Shown here piece by piece: positions 41,755-50,346 of a DNA stretch of 64,000 nucleotides. A program made the translations under genes and the position numbers. The notes below the pieces were generated by a model that saw nothing but the letters and a program-made list of their open reading frames with translations, was not told where the DNA came from and ran no database searches. This stretch comes from Ornithinimicrobium pekingense DSM 21552 (GTDB lineage: Bacteria > Actinomycetota > Actinomycetes > Actinomycetales > Dermatophilaceae), in the NCBI RefSeq assembly GCF_000421185.1, contig NZ_ATWJ01000014.1, positions 124,001-188,000 of the forward strand. Reading direction: 5' to 3'. Each line of letters starts with the position of its first letter. Position 1 is the stretch's first letter.

Positions 41755-42552
41755 GTGGCCCCCCACGCCCACGACGCCGCGCCGCGGCCCGGTGCGCACC
41801 GCAGGCTGACCGTCGCCCTGCTCGTGCTCCTGGTCGCGGGCGCGCTCGTCGCGTCCTGGGGCTGGAGGGGCGGGTCGGCGGACGGCCCGCCGGACGCCGC
41901 CGCGCCCGCCGCCCCGTCGACGTCCGCCGTGACGGTGTCGCCGGAGGAGGCCGTCGCCGCCACCCGTGATGCGACCGCCACCTCCCGCCCGTCTCCCACG
42001 GCGACGTCGGCACCGACCGCGGCGCCGACGACCGCGGCGCCGACGACCGCGCCCGCAGCCGGAGGACAGGCGCCCGTCCACGTGCGGATCACCCGGAGCG
42101 CCGAGGTGCTCGTGGACGCCCCGGTCGGGCTCACCCGGCTCGACGAGCGGGACGAGCTCAACCCGCCCCGGGGAGTCGTCGGGTGGTACGGCCCGCCCGA
42201 CTGGTCGACCGTCCCGGGCGAGCTGTCGGCCTACCCGGGCGTGCTGGCCGGCCACACCACGCACGGCGGCGCGCCCGACGTGTTCTACCGCCTCGGCGAG
42301 GTCCGCGCCGGGGACACCGTGACCATCCGTTACGCGGACGGCGAGGACGCGGTGTTCCAGGTCGACGCCGACGCCCTCTCGGTCCCCAAGAACGACGTGA
42401 CCGAGAAGGCCGACGCGGAGTACTCCTGGGTGTGGAGCCTGCCGGAGCCCGGCCGCAAGGTCTCGCTGTTCTCCTGCGACCTCGCCCAGGGCCTGGACCT
42501 CACCGGGCACAGCGTCAACAACTGGGTCGTGCAGGCCACCCGGACGAGCTGA
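41755..42552 (+). CDS. Class F sortase
   Basis: A 265-residue membrane-anchored transpeptidase. One N-terminal helix (about 18-38) is followed by a Thr/Pro/Ala-rich wall-spanning linker and a sortase barrel from about residue 105. The catalytic His is in LAGHTTHGG, the Cys in VSLFSCD, and the conserved TM-like strand DTVTIRYADGEDAVFQVD lies between. It should attach the adjacent surface protein to the peptidoglycan. GTG start with GGAGG eight bases upstream. Confidence 0.85.
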   Translation: MAPHAHDAAPRPGAHRRLTVALLVLLVAGALVASWGWRGGSADGPPDAAAPAAPSTSAVTVSPEEAVAATRDATATSRPSPTATSAPTAAPTTAAPTTAPAAGGQAPVHVRITRSAEVLVDAPVGLTRLDERDELNPPRGVVGWYGPPDWSTVPGELSAYPGVLAGHTTHGGAPDVFYRLGEVRAGDTVTIRYADGEDAVFQVDADALSVPKNDVTEKADAEYSWVWSLPEPGRKVSLFSCDLAQGLDLTGHSVNNWVVQATRTS

Positions 42553-42591
42553 CCGGACATCTTCCTGAGCCCGCCGTGGCCGCGGCCCCGC

Positions 42592-43692
42592 TCACCGGCG
42601 GGCCACGTAGTAGCTGTTGATGAAGTCCTCCTCGAGCCGCTCGACCCGCACGTCGCGCAGACCGGCCTCGGCGAGCATCCGCACCGCCCGCTCGGTGCCC
42701 CAGGCCGTGCCCAGCCCGTCACCGCCCAGGGAGAGCGACACGGTCATGCAGTGCATCGTCGAGACGGCGTAGAGGTAGGGCGCCCACGGCAGGTCGAGGT
42801 TGGCGTCGACGTCGCTGGCGGCGTGGATGTCGACCATGAGGAACACACCGTCCCGCCTCAGGTGGGCGGCCACCTGGCCGAGCACCGCGGCGGGGTGGGC
42901 CTGGTCGTGGATCGCGTCGAAGGCGGTGACCAGGTCGAAGCTGCCGGCCCCGTCGAGGTCCGCCACGTCGCGCAGCTCGAAGCGGGCGTTGGTCAGGCCC
43001 CACCGCCGCGCCTCGTCCCGCGCGACCGCGAGCGCCTCCTCGGAGAAGTCGTAGCCCACAACCTCGCTGGCGGGGAACGCCCGGGCCAGCAGGTTCACCG
43101 CGTGGCCCTGGCCGCAGCCGACGTCGGCCACCCGGATCCCCTGTTCCAGCCGCTCGCGCAGCCCGGGCACCAACGGCACGATCCGGTCGAGCAGGGCCGC
43201 GTCGTTGGTCAGCGCGCTCACCTCGGCCATGACGTCGTGGAAGCGGCCGAAGCGGGAGTAGGGCACCCCGCCGCCCTCGGCGAAGCAGTCCACCACGTCG
43301 TCCTCGACCTGCGCCATCAGCGGCAGGAACTGCATGAGCGCCGCGACGTTGTCCGCCCCCGCGGACCGGGTGAGGACCGCCGCGTGGGCGTCCGGCAGCC
43401 GGTAGGTGTCGCTGGCCGGGTCGTGCTCGACGACCCGGGCGGTCGTCATCGCGCCGAGCCACTCGCGCACGTAGCGCTCGTGCCGTCCGGCAGCGGCCGC
43501 CACCTGTGCGCTGGTCGCCGGGGCCAGCCCGGCCATCGCGTCGAACAGCCCCGTCCGGTGCCCCAGGCTGAGCATGAGCGCGGTGGCCCCCGCGGTCATG
43601 GTGCCGAGCAGCTGCCCGGCGAAGGCCTGGACCTCCTCGGGGTCGGGGGCGCGCGTCGCAGCCTGCTCCGGGTAAGTCGTGTCGATGCTCAT
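42592..43692 (-). CDS. Class I SAM-dependent methyltransferase
   Basis: A 366-residue enzyme. An N-terminal winged-helix-like dimerisation region (MLSLGHRTGLFDAMAG, AAAAGRHERYVREWLGAM) precedes the Rossmann methyltransferase domain with motif I VADVGCGQGHAV near residue 186 and DFSEEALAVARDEA. Similar two-domain proteins methylate small molecules. A -10 TAGCGT lies at 43730-43735 and a ribosome site GGAAGGAG precedes the ATG. It is the next gene after the LuxR-type regulator that ends at 43809. Confidence 0.85.
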   Translation of the reverse strand: MSIDTTYPEQAATRAPDPEEVQAFAGQLLGTMTAGATALMLSLGHRTGLFDAMAGLAPATSAQVAAAAGRHERYVREWLGAMTTARVVEHDPASDTYRLPDAHAAVLTRSAGADNVAALMQFLPLMAQVEDDVVDCFAEGGGVPYSRFGRFHDVMAEVSALTNDAALLDRIVPLVPGLRERLEQGIRVADVGCGQGHAVNLLARAFPASEVVGYDFSEEALAVARDEARRWGLTNARFELRDVADLDGAGSFDLVTAFDAIHDQAHPAAVLGQVAAHLRRDGVFLMVDIHAASDVDANLDLPWAPYLYAVSTMHCMTVSLSLGGDGLGTAWGTERAVRMLAEAGLRDVRVERLEEDFINSYYVARR

Positions 43693-43729
43693 CGTCCGCT
43701 CCTTCCGTGTCGTCGTGCGGACGCTCCCG

Positions 43730-43788
43730 ACGCTAGGGCGGTGACCCTCGGGGGCACATCGGCAGAATCGTGCAGACGGTGTGCAGAC
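43730..43788 (-). promoter_or_regulatory. Promoter with TGCAGAC direct repeats upstream of the methyltransferase gene
   Basis: Minus-strand TAGCGT at 43735-43730 is a probable -10. Upstream, TGCAGAC occurs at 43771 and 43782 (plus-strand reading), 11 bp apart, where an activator would sit. The adjacent LuxR-type protein is an obvious candidate; this is inference. Confidence 0.4.
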
Positions 43789-43808
43789 CCGCCCGCGGGA
43801 CGGACTCC

Positions 43809-45407
43809 TCAGACCAGGCCGTGCTCACGGGCCCAGGCCACGGCCGCCGTGCGCGAGGTCACCCCGGTCTTGAGGTAGACGTTGGCCAGGTGCCGGGCCA
43901 CCGTGCTCTCGCTGATGTGCAGCGCGCGGGACGCCTCGCGGTTGCTGCGTCCCTGCGCGACGGTCGCGACGACCTCCACCTCGCGCGGGGTGAGTCCGGC
44001 CAGGTCGGCGGCCGGTCGGCCGGGGGTCGGGGCGCCCAGCCGCCGCAGCACCTCGGAGGCGTGCTCCCGCTCGCGACGGGCCGTGTCGTGGTCGCCGAGC
44101 GTCTCGTAGGCCCGGGCGAGGTCGAGCCTGACGCAGCACACGCGGTAGGGCGCGTCCATCGCCTGCCAGCGCCGGGAGGCCTCCCGCAGCTCGCGGACCG
44201 CCTCTGCCGCCCGCCCCTCGCCGAGCAGCACCGCGCCTCTCCACCGGCGTGCCTCAGCGGCCCAGCCGGGGCTGGCGTGGGCCCGTGCCACCGACTCGAG
44301 CTCCTGGAGGAACGGCGCCGCCTCGCGGGGACCCGTCCGCGCCAGAGCCACCTCCGCGCGGGCGGCCAGGAGCGGGGCCCGGGCCAGCGGGGTGGTCTGG
44401 GTCGCCAGCGCCGCGTCGAGGACCGACGCGGCGACCTGGGCGCGCCCGCGGCCCAGGCTCACGAGCGCCAGGCCCGGCAGCGGGTCGCGACCGAGCTCGT
44501 GCGCCCGGCGGTAGGCGGTCTCGGCCGCGTCGAGCTCGCCGCGCAGGCGGTGCAGCTCGCCCAGGTTGTAGTGGGCCTCCGCCGCGACCTCCACGTCCAG
44601 GGGTGTCAGGTCCTCCACCGAGCGCAGCGCCTCCTCCTCCGCCACGGACCACTGGCCGTGCATGACGCGCAGCTCGACCCGGTGGACGCGGCAGATCCCC
44701 GAGAAGAGGACTGCGGGCGCGTGGCCCTCGGCCCACCGCTCGGTCAGCGTCGTCCAGCGCTCGGCGCGCGGCGGGTCGAACAGGTCGTGGCACAGCCCGA
44801 TGGTCGTGCAGTAGATGAGCCCGACCCACTCCGGGTCCACCTCCCCCGCCTGCACCGGCAGCATCGCCTCGTCGACGCTGCGCAGGCCCTGCTCGACGCG
44901 GCCCAGGTGGACGGCCGCGACCCCGTCGACCAGCCGGCCCAGGGCCACGAGCGTCGGCACGCCGTGGTCCTCACCCAGGGCCAGCGCCTCCCCGGCCAGC
45001 CGTGCCGCGGCGTCCGGGTCGCCCGCCGCGATGGCTGCCTCGGCGTCCACCACCCGCAGGAACCCCCGCTCCGGCGCCTCGGGCACCTGTTCGAAGAGCC
45101 GGCGAGCCCGCGCCGTCCAACCCGCACCCACCTCCCGGCGCCCGCGCACCGTCTCGGTGTAGCCCAGCTCGAAGGCGACCAGCGCCGCCGGCACCACCTG
45201 GCCGTCGGCCAGCAGGCGGCGGTGCAGCTCCGCGCTCGTCCCGGCGTAGTCGTCCACCTCACCCAGCCACCAGCACGCGGTGGCCAGCGCCGCCAGGTCC
45301 TCGGTCGGGAGGGCCTCCCCCACGGTGCGGTAGGCCTCCCGGGCGGCCCGCCAGTCCCGTCGCGCGGACGCTGCGCGCGCTGCGGCCAGGGCTGGCTCCA
45401 CGGTCAC
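43809..45407 (-). CDS. LuxR family transcriptional regulator with TPR-like region
   Basis: A 532-residue regulator. Most of the chain is helical repeats typical of TPR/MalT-like sensors without an ATPase domain. The C-terminal 65 residues form a LuxR helix-turn-helix (LTPREVEVVATVAQGRSNREASRALHISESTVARHL). It probably responds to a ligand or protein partner. GTG start six bases after the stop of the FAD/FeS gene indicates co-transcription. It could control that gene or the methyltransferase downstream. Confidence 0.86.
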   Translation of the reverse strand: MTVEPALAAARAASARRDWRAAREAYRTVGEALPTEDLAALATACWWLGEVDDYAGTSAELHRRLLADGQVVPAALVAFELGYTETVRGRREVGAGWTARARRLFEQVPEAPERGFLRVVDAEAAIAAGDPDAAARLAGEALALGEDHGVPTLVALGRLVDGVAAVHLGRVEQGLRSVDEAMLPVQAGEVDPEWVGLIYCTTIGLCHDLFDPPRAERWTTLTERWAEGHAPAVLFSGICRVHRVELRVMHGQWSVAEEEALRSVEDLTPLDVEVAAEAHYNLGELHRLRGELDAAETAYRRAHELGRDPLPGLALVSLGRGRAQVAASVLDAALATQTTPLARAPLLAARAEVALARTGPREAAPFLQELESVARAHASPGWAAEARRWRGAVLLGEGRAAEAVRELREASRRWQAMDAPYRVCCVRLDLARAYETLGDHDTARREREHASEVLRRLGAPTPGRPAADLAGLTPREVEVVATVAQGRSNREASRALHISESTVARHLANVYLKTGVTSRTAAVAWAREHGLV

Positions 45408-45413
45408 CGGCCC

Positions 45414-48284
45414 CTACCGGGTCGCCTGCTCCAGCAGCTCGAGCACGTGCTGGTAGGGCCGGCCGGTCGCGCGCGTCATCCCCAGCTCGCACGTCCGGTT
45501 GTTGGACACGTAGGCCGCGTAGTCGCGCTGCCCCACCTCGGCCGCCTCCGGTGCGGTCGCGGCGGCCGTGAGCTCGGGGTGCAGCAGCCCGCGGTCGCCC
45601 GCGAACCCGCAGCAGCCCCAGGCCACCGGCACCGTGACGTCGTCGCTGACGTGCCGGGCGACCCGGACCATCGCGTCGGTCGTGCCCAGGTGCGTCGAGG
45701 AGCAGGTCGGGTGGACCACCACCGGCCCGGACGGGGCGGTCACCGGCAGCCGGTCGAGCAGGGTGTCGGCCACCCACGCCGTCGCGTCGACCACGCGGAT
45801 CCCCCGGTATGCCGTGTCGCCGGAGATCATCTGCACGAGCCCCTCGGCGCACGAGGCCGCCTCGCACACCACGGGCAGGCGACCGCCGTCGGTCGCCTCG
45901 AGCAGCGCGGGCAGCACCCGGGCCGCCATCACCGCATACCCGCGGGTGCGGCCCTTGGACTTCCACGGGGTGCCGCAGCACAGCCCGCCGAGCCCCTCCG
46001 GCGCGGCCAGCGCGACGCCGGCCCGCCCGGCGAGCGCCGTGAGCGACCGCTCGGCGCCCAGGCCCCCCGTGCCGCTCTCCGGGCCGAACATCGTGCCGAC
46101 GCACGGCGCGAAGTGCACCGCCTCCGCCTCGCCGGAGGCCGCGCCGTCCGCCTGCCGCCGTGGGCCGCCCGAGGGCAGGCCGCGGTCGTAGCGCGGGAGC
46201 GTGTCGTGGTCGACCACGACACGTCCGGCGCGGGTGACCAGCGCGGGGACGCCGGGCGCGCGCCGCGCCACGGACAGGGCCGCGGAGGCGGCGACGGTGC
46301 CGGCGCCCCATACCCGCGCCGCGCCCGCCCAGGCGACCTCGGCCACGGGCCCGGAGCTCTCCCGCCGCAGCCGCCGCGTCAGGTCCCCGGTGTTGATGAG
46401 CACCGGGCAGGCGGTCAGGCACATGCCGTCGACCGCGCAGGTGTCGGTGCCGTCGTACTCGTACTGCTCCTCCAGCTCGTCGGCGAGCGCGTCGTCCCCG
46501 CGCAGCCGGGCGGCGCGGATCTCACGGCGCGTGACGATCCGCTGCCGCGGGGTGGTGGTCAGGTCGCGCGAGGGGCAGACCGGCTCGCAGAAGCCGCACT
46601 CCACGCAGCGGTCGACCTCCTCCTCCACCGTCGGCGCGGTCTTGAGGTCGGCGAGGTATGACGTGGGGTCGTCGGAGAGCACCGAGCCGGGGTTGAGCAC
46701 GCCTCGCGGGTCGAGCAGCCGCTTGAGCTCCTGCATCACCTCGTAGAGCTCGTCCCCGTACTGCCGCCGCACGAAGGGCGCCATGATCCGGCCCGTGCCG
46801 TGCTCGGCCTTGAGCGAGCCGCCCTCGCCCAGGACCAGGTCGACCATGTCCTCGGTGAAGGCGGCGTAGCGCTCCAGCGACGCGGCGTCGTCGAACTGCT
46901 CGTTGAGCATGAAGTGGACGTTGCCGTCGCGGGCGTGGCCGAAGATGACCGACTCGGGGTAGGCGTGCGCCTCGAACAGCTCGGTCAGCCGCACGATCGT
47001 GTCGCCGAGCCGGTCGACGCGCACGACGACGTCCTCCAGCAGGGCGTTGGTGCCTCCCGGGCGCGCGCCGGCGACCGCGCTGTAGAGGCCCTTGCGCACG
47101 CGCCACAGGCCGGCCCGCTCGACGGGGTCGCGGGTCAGCCGGGCCTCGGCGGAGAGCGGCAGGCCCGCGATCTCGGCCTCGACCGAGCGCACCGTCTCCT
47201 CCAGCCGGTCGGCGTGGTCGTCCTGCCACTCGACGAGGAGCGCGGCGTGGTCGACGACCTCCAGGTCGGCGATGACGCGCGGGCACAGCGGGTCCTGCGC
47301 GGAGACCCGCAGCGACGCGGCGTCGAGCAGCTCGGCCGTGGCCGTGCCCGCCGCGACCAGCTCGGGCACCGAGCCCGTGGCCCGCACCACGTCGTCGAAG
47401 ACGAGCAGCCCGGTCGCCACGTGCGGGCGCACCGGCACGGTCCGGAAGGTCGCCGAGGCGAGGAACCCCAGCGTCCCCTCGCTGCCCACCATGAGCCGGG
47501 CCAGGATCTGGGCGGGCTCGTCGAAGTCGAGGAAGGCGTTGACGCCGTAGCCCATCGTGTTCTTCAGCGCGAACAGGCGGCGGATGGTCGCCACCGACCC
47601 CGCGTCGCCGCGCACCCGGTCGCGCAGCCGCAGCAGGCCCTCGTGGACCTGCGGCGCCTCGGCCCGCAGCCGGGCGTCCGCGTCCGGCTCGCCCGTGTCG
47701 ACGACCACACCGGTCGGCAGGACCGCGACGAGGGAGTCGAGCGTGGCGTAGGTGTTGGCCTCGGTGCCGCACTGCATCCCCGAGGAGTTGTTGGCGACCA
47801 CCCCGCCCACGGTGCACGCGTTCTCGCTCGCCGGGTCGGGGCCGAGCCGTCGGCCGTGGCGGGCGAGGAGGGCGTTGACCCGCCCGATCGTGACCCCCGG
47901 CCCGACCCGCACGCGCGCGCCGTCGTCGAGGACCTCAACGTCGCGGAAGTGGCGCCGCACGTCGACGAGCACGGTGTCGGTGATGGCCTGGCCCGACAGG
48001 CTGGTGCCGCCCGAGCGGAACGTCAGGTGCGTGCCGGCCCGGTCGCAGGCGCGCATGACGGCCGCGACCTGGTCACGGTCGGCGGGACGCGCGACGAGCT
48101 GCGGGACGAGCAGATAGTGGGACGCGTCGTGCGCCAGCGCGTGCCGGTCGAGCGCCCGGGACGACACGTGGTCGGCCCCCAGCGCGCCGGCCAGCTCCTG
48201 CTCCAGCCGGGCCCAGCCGCCCGCAACCTCCAGCGTCGCCTCGGTCACGTCGTCCACCGTCCTCCCGCGGGCCCACCTCGTCAT
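45414..48284 (-). CDS. FAD-linked oxidase fused to FeS subunit (D-lactate dehydrogenase/glycolate oxidase type)
   Basis: A 956-residue GlcD-GlcF-like fusion. The FAD-binding PCMH domain (about 55-240) has TFRSGGTSLSGQ and NNSSGMQCGT. The FAD-oxidase C-terminal domain ends near 545 with GHARDGNVHFML and EHGTGRIMAPF. Two ferredoxin-like 4Fe-4S motifs follow (CVECGFCEPVCPS, CAVDGMCLTACPV), then two cysteine-rich CCG domains (GLCCGTPWKSKG, WGCCGFAGD). It matches quinone-linked D-lactate or 2-hydroxyacid dehydrogenases (Dld-II type). Start ATG 48284 lies 58 nt downstream of the MarR gene on the same strand. Confidence 0.92.
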   Translation of the reverse strand: MTRWARGRTVDDVTEATLEVAGGWARLEQELAGALGADHVSSRALDRHALAHDASHYLLVPQLVARPADRDQVAAVMRACDRAGTHLTFRSGGTSLSGQAITDTVLVDVRRHFRDVEVLDDGARVRVGPGVTIGRVNALLARHGRRLGPDPASENACTVGGVVANNSSGMQCGTEANTYATLDSLVAVLPTGVVVDTGEPDADARLRAEAPQVHEGLLRLRDRVRGDAGSVATIRRLFALKNTMGYGVNAFLDFDEPAQILARLMVGSEGTLGFLASATFRTVPVRPHVATGLLVFDDVVRATGSVPELVAAGTATAELLDAASLRVSAQDPLCPRVIADLEVVDHAALLVEWQDDHADRLEETVRSVEAEIAGLPLSAEARLTRDPVERAGLWRVRKGLYSAVAGARPGGTNALLEDVVVRVDRLGDTIVRLTELFEAHAYPESVIFGHARDGNVHFMLNEQFDDAASLERYAAFTEDMVDLVLGEGGSLKAEHGTGRIMAPFVRRQYGDELYEVMQELKRLLDPRGVLNPGSVLSDDPTSYLADLKTAPTVEEEVDRCVECGFCEPVCPSRDLTTTPRQRIVTRREIRAARLRGDDALADELEEQYEYDGTDTCAVDGMCLTACPVLINTGDLTRRLRRESSGPVAEVAWAGAARVWGAGTVAASAALSVARRAPGVPALVTRAGRVVVDHDTLPRYDRGLPSGGPRRQADGAASGEAEAVHFAPCVGTMFGPESGTGGLGAERSLTALAGRAGVALAAPEGLGGLCCGTPWKSKGRTRGYAVMAARVLPALLEATDGGRLPVVCEAASCAEGLVQMISGDTAYRGIRVVDATAWVADTLLDRLPVTAPSGPVVVHPTCSSTHLGTTDAMVRVARHVSDDVTVPVAWGCCGFAGDRGLLHPELTAAATAPEAAEVGQRDYAAYVSNNRTCELGMTRATGRPYQHVLELLEQATR

Positions 48285-48342
48285 GGACCCGATGCTGGCG
48301 AGGGTAGTCGCTGGACGTGCGTGCCGTCTCGTCCCGAGCGGC

Positions 48343-48762
48343 TCAGCGGTAGGGGTCGTTGACCTCCCGCAGCTCCAGCAGGGCCGTGCGCAGCTGGCCG
48401 GCCAGCTCCGGCCCCAGGTGGCCCTCCCACTCCCGCTCGACCTCCATGGCGACCTGCGCGGCCCGCCGCGAGGCCGCCCGCCCCCTGCTGGTGAGGCGGA
48501 TGATCCGGGCCCGGCCGTCGACGGGGTCGGGCACGCGCTCCACCAGCCCCGCTCGCTCCAGCCCGGCGACCACCAGGCTCGCGGTCTGCTTGGTCACCTG
48601 GGCCTGCCGGGCGAGGTCGGTCAGCCGGGAGCCCTCCGGAGCCAGCCGCTGGGCGATCCGCGCCTGGGCGACGGTCACCTCGTAGCCGTCGCGCTGCAGC
48701 GTGCCCACGATGCGCTCGTCCATGGCGCGGTAGGAGATCAGCATCAGCGTGGCGAGATCCAT
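48343..48762 (-). CDS. MarR family transcriptional regulator
   Basis: A 139-residue winged-helix regulator: RLTDLARQAQVTKQTASLVVAGLERAGLVERVPDPVDGRARIIRLTSRG contains the recognition helix and the wing with the D-x-R motif. It is divergent from the methyltransferase/DUF1304 pair across an intergenic region with four half-sites and is almost certainly autoregulated through them. Confidence 0.93.
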   Translation of the reverse strand: MDLATLMLISYRAMDERIVGTLQRDGYEVTVAQARIAQRLAPEGSRLTDLARQAQVTKQTASLVVAGLERAGLVERVPDPVDGRARIIRLTSRGRAASRRAAQVAMEVEREWEGHLGPELAGQLRTALLELREVNDPYR

Positions 48763-48778
48763 CGTTCCTCTTGACAGT

Positions 48779-48817
48779 GGTCAGGCAGACTGACCAAACT
48801 GGTCAGTGACACTGACC
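48779..48817. promoter_or_regulatory. MarR operator: four GGTCAG/CTGACC half-sites at 11-bp steps
   Basis: Half-sites begin at 48779, 48790, 48801 and 48812, alternating in orientation. Adjacent pairs form a 6-5-6 dyad, a perfect 8-3-8 dyad (48789-48807) and a perfect 8-1-8 dyad (48801-48817). TTGACA at 48771-48776 and CAAACT at 48795-48800 could be a plus-strand promoter covered by the operator. Confidence 0.8.
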
Positions 48818-48832
48818 ATCATAGGACCCGCC

Positions 48833-49924
48833 ATGACCAGGCTCCCCCCGACCCGCCTCCTGCAGGCCGCGGCCGCCGCGCGCACGGGGCTGCAGCGGCT
48901 CACCGGCCGGATGGTCCCGCCCGAGGTGGCCCTGCTGGAGCTGACCACCGGGTTCATCGCGACGCGGACGGTCTACGCGGCGGCGGAGGTGGGGCTGGCC
49001 GACGCCCTGGCGAGCGGGCCGCGGACCTCCGCCGACCTGGCGACCGACCTGGGCACCGACCCCGACGCCACGCACCGGCTGCTGCGCGCCTGCGCCGCCT
49101 GGGGCGTCTTCCGGCAGCGGCGCGACGGGCGCTTCGAGCTCACGCCGGCCGCCGACCGGCTCCGCGCGGGCACGCCGGGGTCGATGCGCGAGGTGGTCCG
49201 CATGCTCGGCCACCCGGCATACCAGCGGGTATGGGGTGAGCTCGCCGGGTCGGTCCGCACGGGCGAGGCGGGTGCCGAGAGGGCGCTGGGGTCCTCGATG
49301 TGGGACTACCTCGAGCAGGACCGCGGGTTCGGCGAGACCTTCGACGCCGCGATGACGCGTCTCTCGGCCCTCGACTGGCCGATGGTCGAGGCGGTCTACG
49401 ACTTCTCCCGCTTCCGGGTCATCGCCGACGTCGGTGGCGGCCACGGCCAGCTCCTCGCGCTCATGCTGGGCGCGGCGCCGGAGGCGCGCGGGATCCTGCT
49501 GGAGCAGGCGTCGATGACGGCCGGGGCGCAGGAGCTGCTGGCCCGGGAAGGCGTGCTCGAGCGGTGCGAGGTGCGCGCCGGGTCCTTCTTCGAGACCGCC
49601 CCCGACGACGCCGACCTCTACGTCCTGCGGCGGGTGCTGCACGACCATGACGACGAGCGGGCCGCGGCCGTGCTGACCACGCTGCGGGGCCACATGCCCC
49701 CTGGGGCGACGCTGCTGGTGATGGAGGGCGTCGTCCCCGCCGGCAACGGGCCGCACCTGTCCAAGGCCCTCGACCTGGACATGCTCGTCTTCGTCGGCGG
49801 CCGCGAGCGCACCGAGGCGCAGTGGCACGCGCTGCTGACCTCCACCGGGTTCGAGCCGCCGCGCATCGTGCCCACCCTCTCCTCCGTCTCCCTCGTCGAG
49901 AGCACCCCCAGAAGGTCACCATGA
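48833..49924 (+). CDS. O-methyltransferase, COMT/hydroxyneurosporene type
   Basis: A 363-residue methyltransferase. An N-terminal winged-helix dimerisation domain (TTGFIATRTVYAAAEVGLADAL) is followed by a SAM-binding Rossmann domain (VIADVGGGHGQLLALML near residue 203) and RRVLHDHDDERAAAVL, where the His-Asp pair is the catalytic region of plant-type O-methyltransferases. Under MarR control and coupled (ATGA) to a DUF1304 gene. Likely methylates a phenolic or quinone-like compound, fitting a MarR-sensed aromatic. Confidence 0.88.
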   Translation: MTRLPPTRLLQAAAAARTGLQRLTGRMVPPEVALLELTTGFIATRTVYAAAEVGLADALASGPRTSADLATDLGTDPDATHRLLRACAAWGVFRQRRDGRFELTPAADRLRAGTPGSMREVVRMLGHPAYQRVWGELAGSVRTGEAGAERALGSSMWDYLEQDRGFGETFDAAMTRLSALDWPMVEAVYDFSRFRVIADVGGGHGQLLALMLGAAPEARGILLEQASMTAGAQELLAREGVLERCEVRAGSFFETAPDDADLYVLRRVLHDHDDERAAAVLTTLRGHMPPGATLLVMEGVVPAGNGPHLSKALDLDMLVFVGGRERTEAQWHALLTSTGFEPPRIVPTLSSVSLVESTPRRSP

Positions 49925-50319
49925 ACGCCGTCACCCAGATCTGCGCCGCGCTCGCCTCGGTCATCCTCATCGCGGTCTTTCCCGCCGAGGCCTTCTTCAT
50001 CGGCCGTCCGTCGGTGCAGCGGTTCCTCGGCGTGGAGCCGGAGCGGCTCGAGGACGTCCACCTGTGGTCCTTCAACATCGGCTTCCGCAACGCGCTGGCG
50101 GGGGTGGGCACGCTCATCGGTCTGGTCATGGTCAACACCGGCGACGTGGCGACCGGGACCGTCGTGGTCGTGGTGGGTCTGGTCTACATGCTGGGGACGG
50201 CCCTGGCCATGGGGCTCTCCGACCTCCTCGGCTACTGGAGACCGCGCGGCGGCAGCGTCCGGGGCACCCTCGCCTCGTCCGTGCTGCCCGCGGGGGCCCT
50301 CGTGGCCCTGGCGGTCTGA
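49921..50319 (+). CDS. DUF1304 family membrane protein
   Basis: A 132-residue protein with four helices (ICAALASVILIAVFPAEAFFIG, FNIGFRNALAGVGTLIGLVMV, TVVVVVGLVYMLGTALAMGL, SSVLPAGALVALAV). The NIGFRNALAG segment resembles DUF1304 proteins. Role unknown; the operon suggests export or protection linked to the MarR ligand. Confidence 0.78.
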   Translation: MNAVTQICAALASVILIAVFPAEAFFIGRPSVQRFLGVEPERLEDVHLWSFNIGFRNALAGVGTLIGLVMVNTGDVATGTVVVVVGLVYMLGTALAMGLSDLLGYWRPRGGSVRGTLASSVLPAGALVALAV

Positions 50320-50346
50320 GCCGCCGGGAGCCGCCACCCGCTGCGC

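Noticed and set aside
43770-46661. A 963-codon plus-strand open frame
   Set aside because: It is antisense to the LuxR-type regulator and the FAD/FeS fusion, both of which have clear motifs. A shadow frame.
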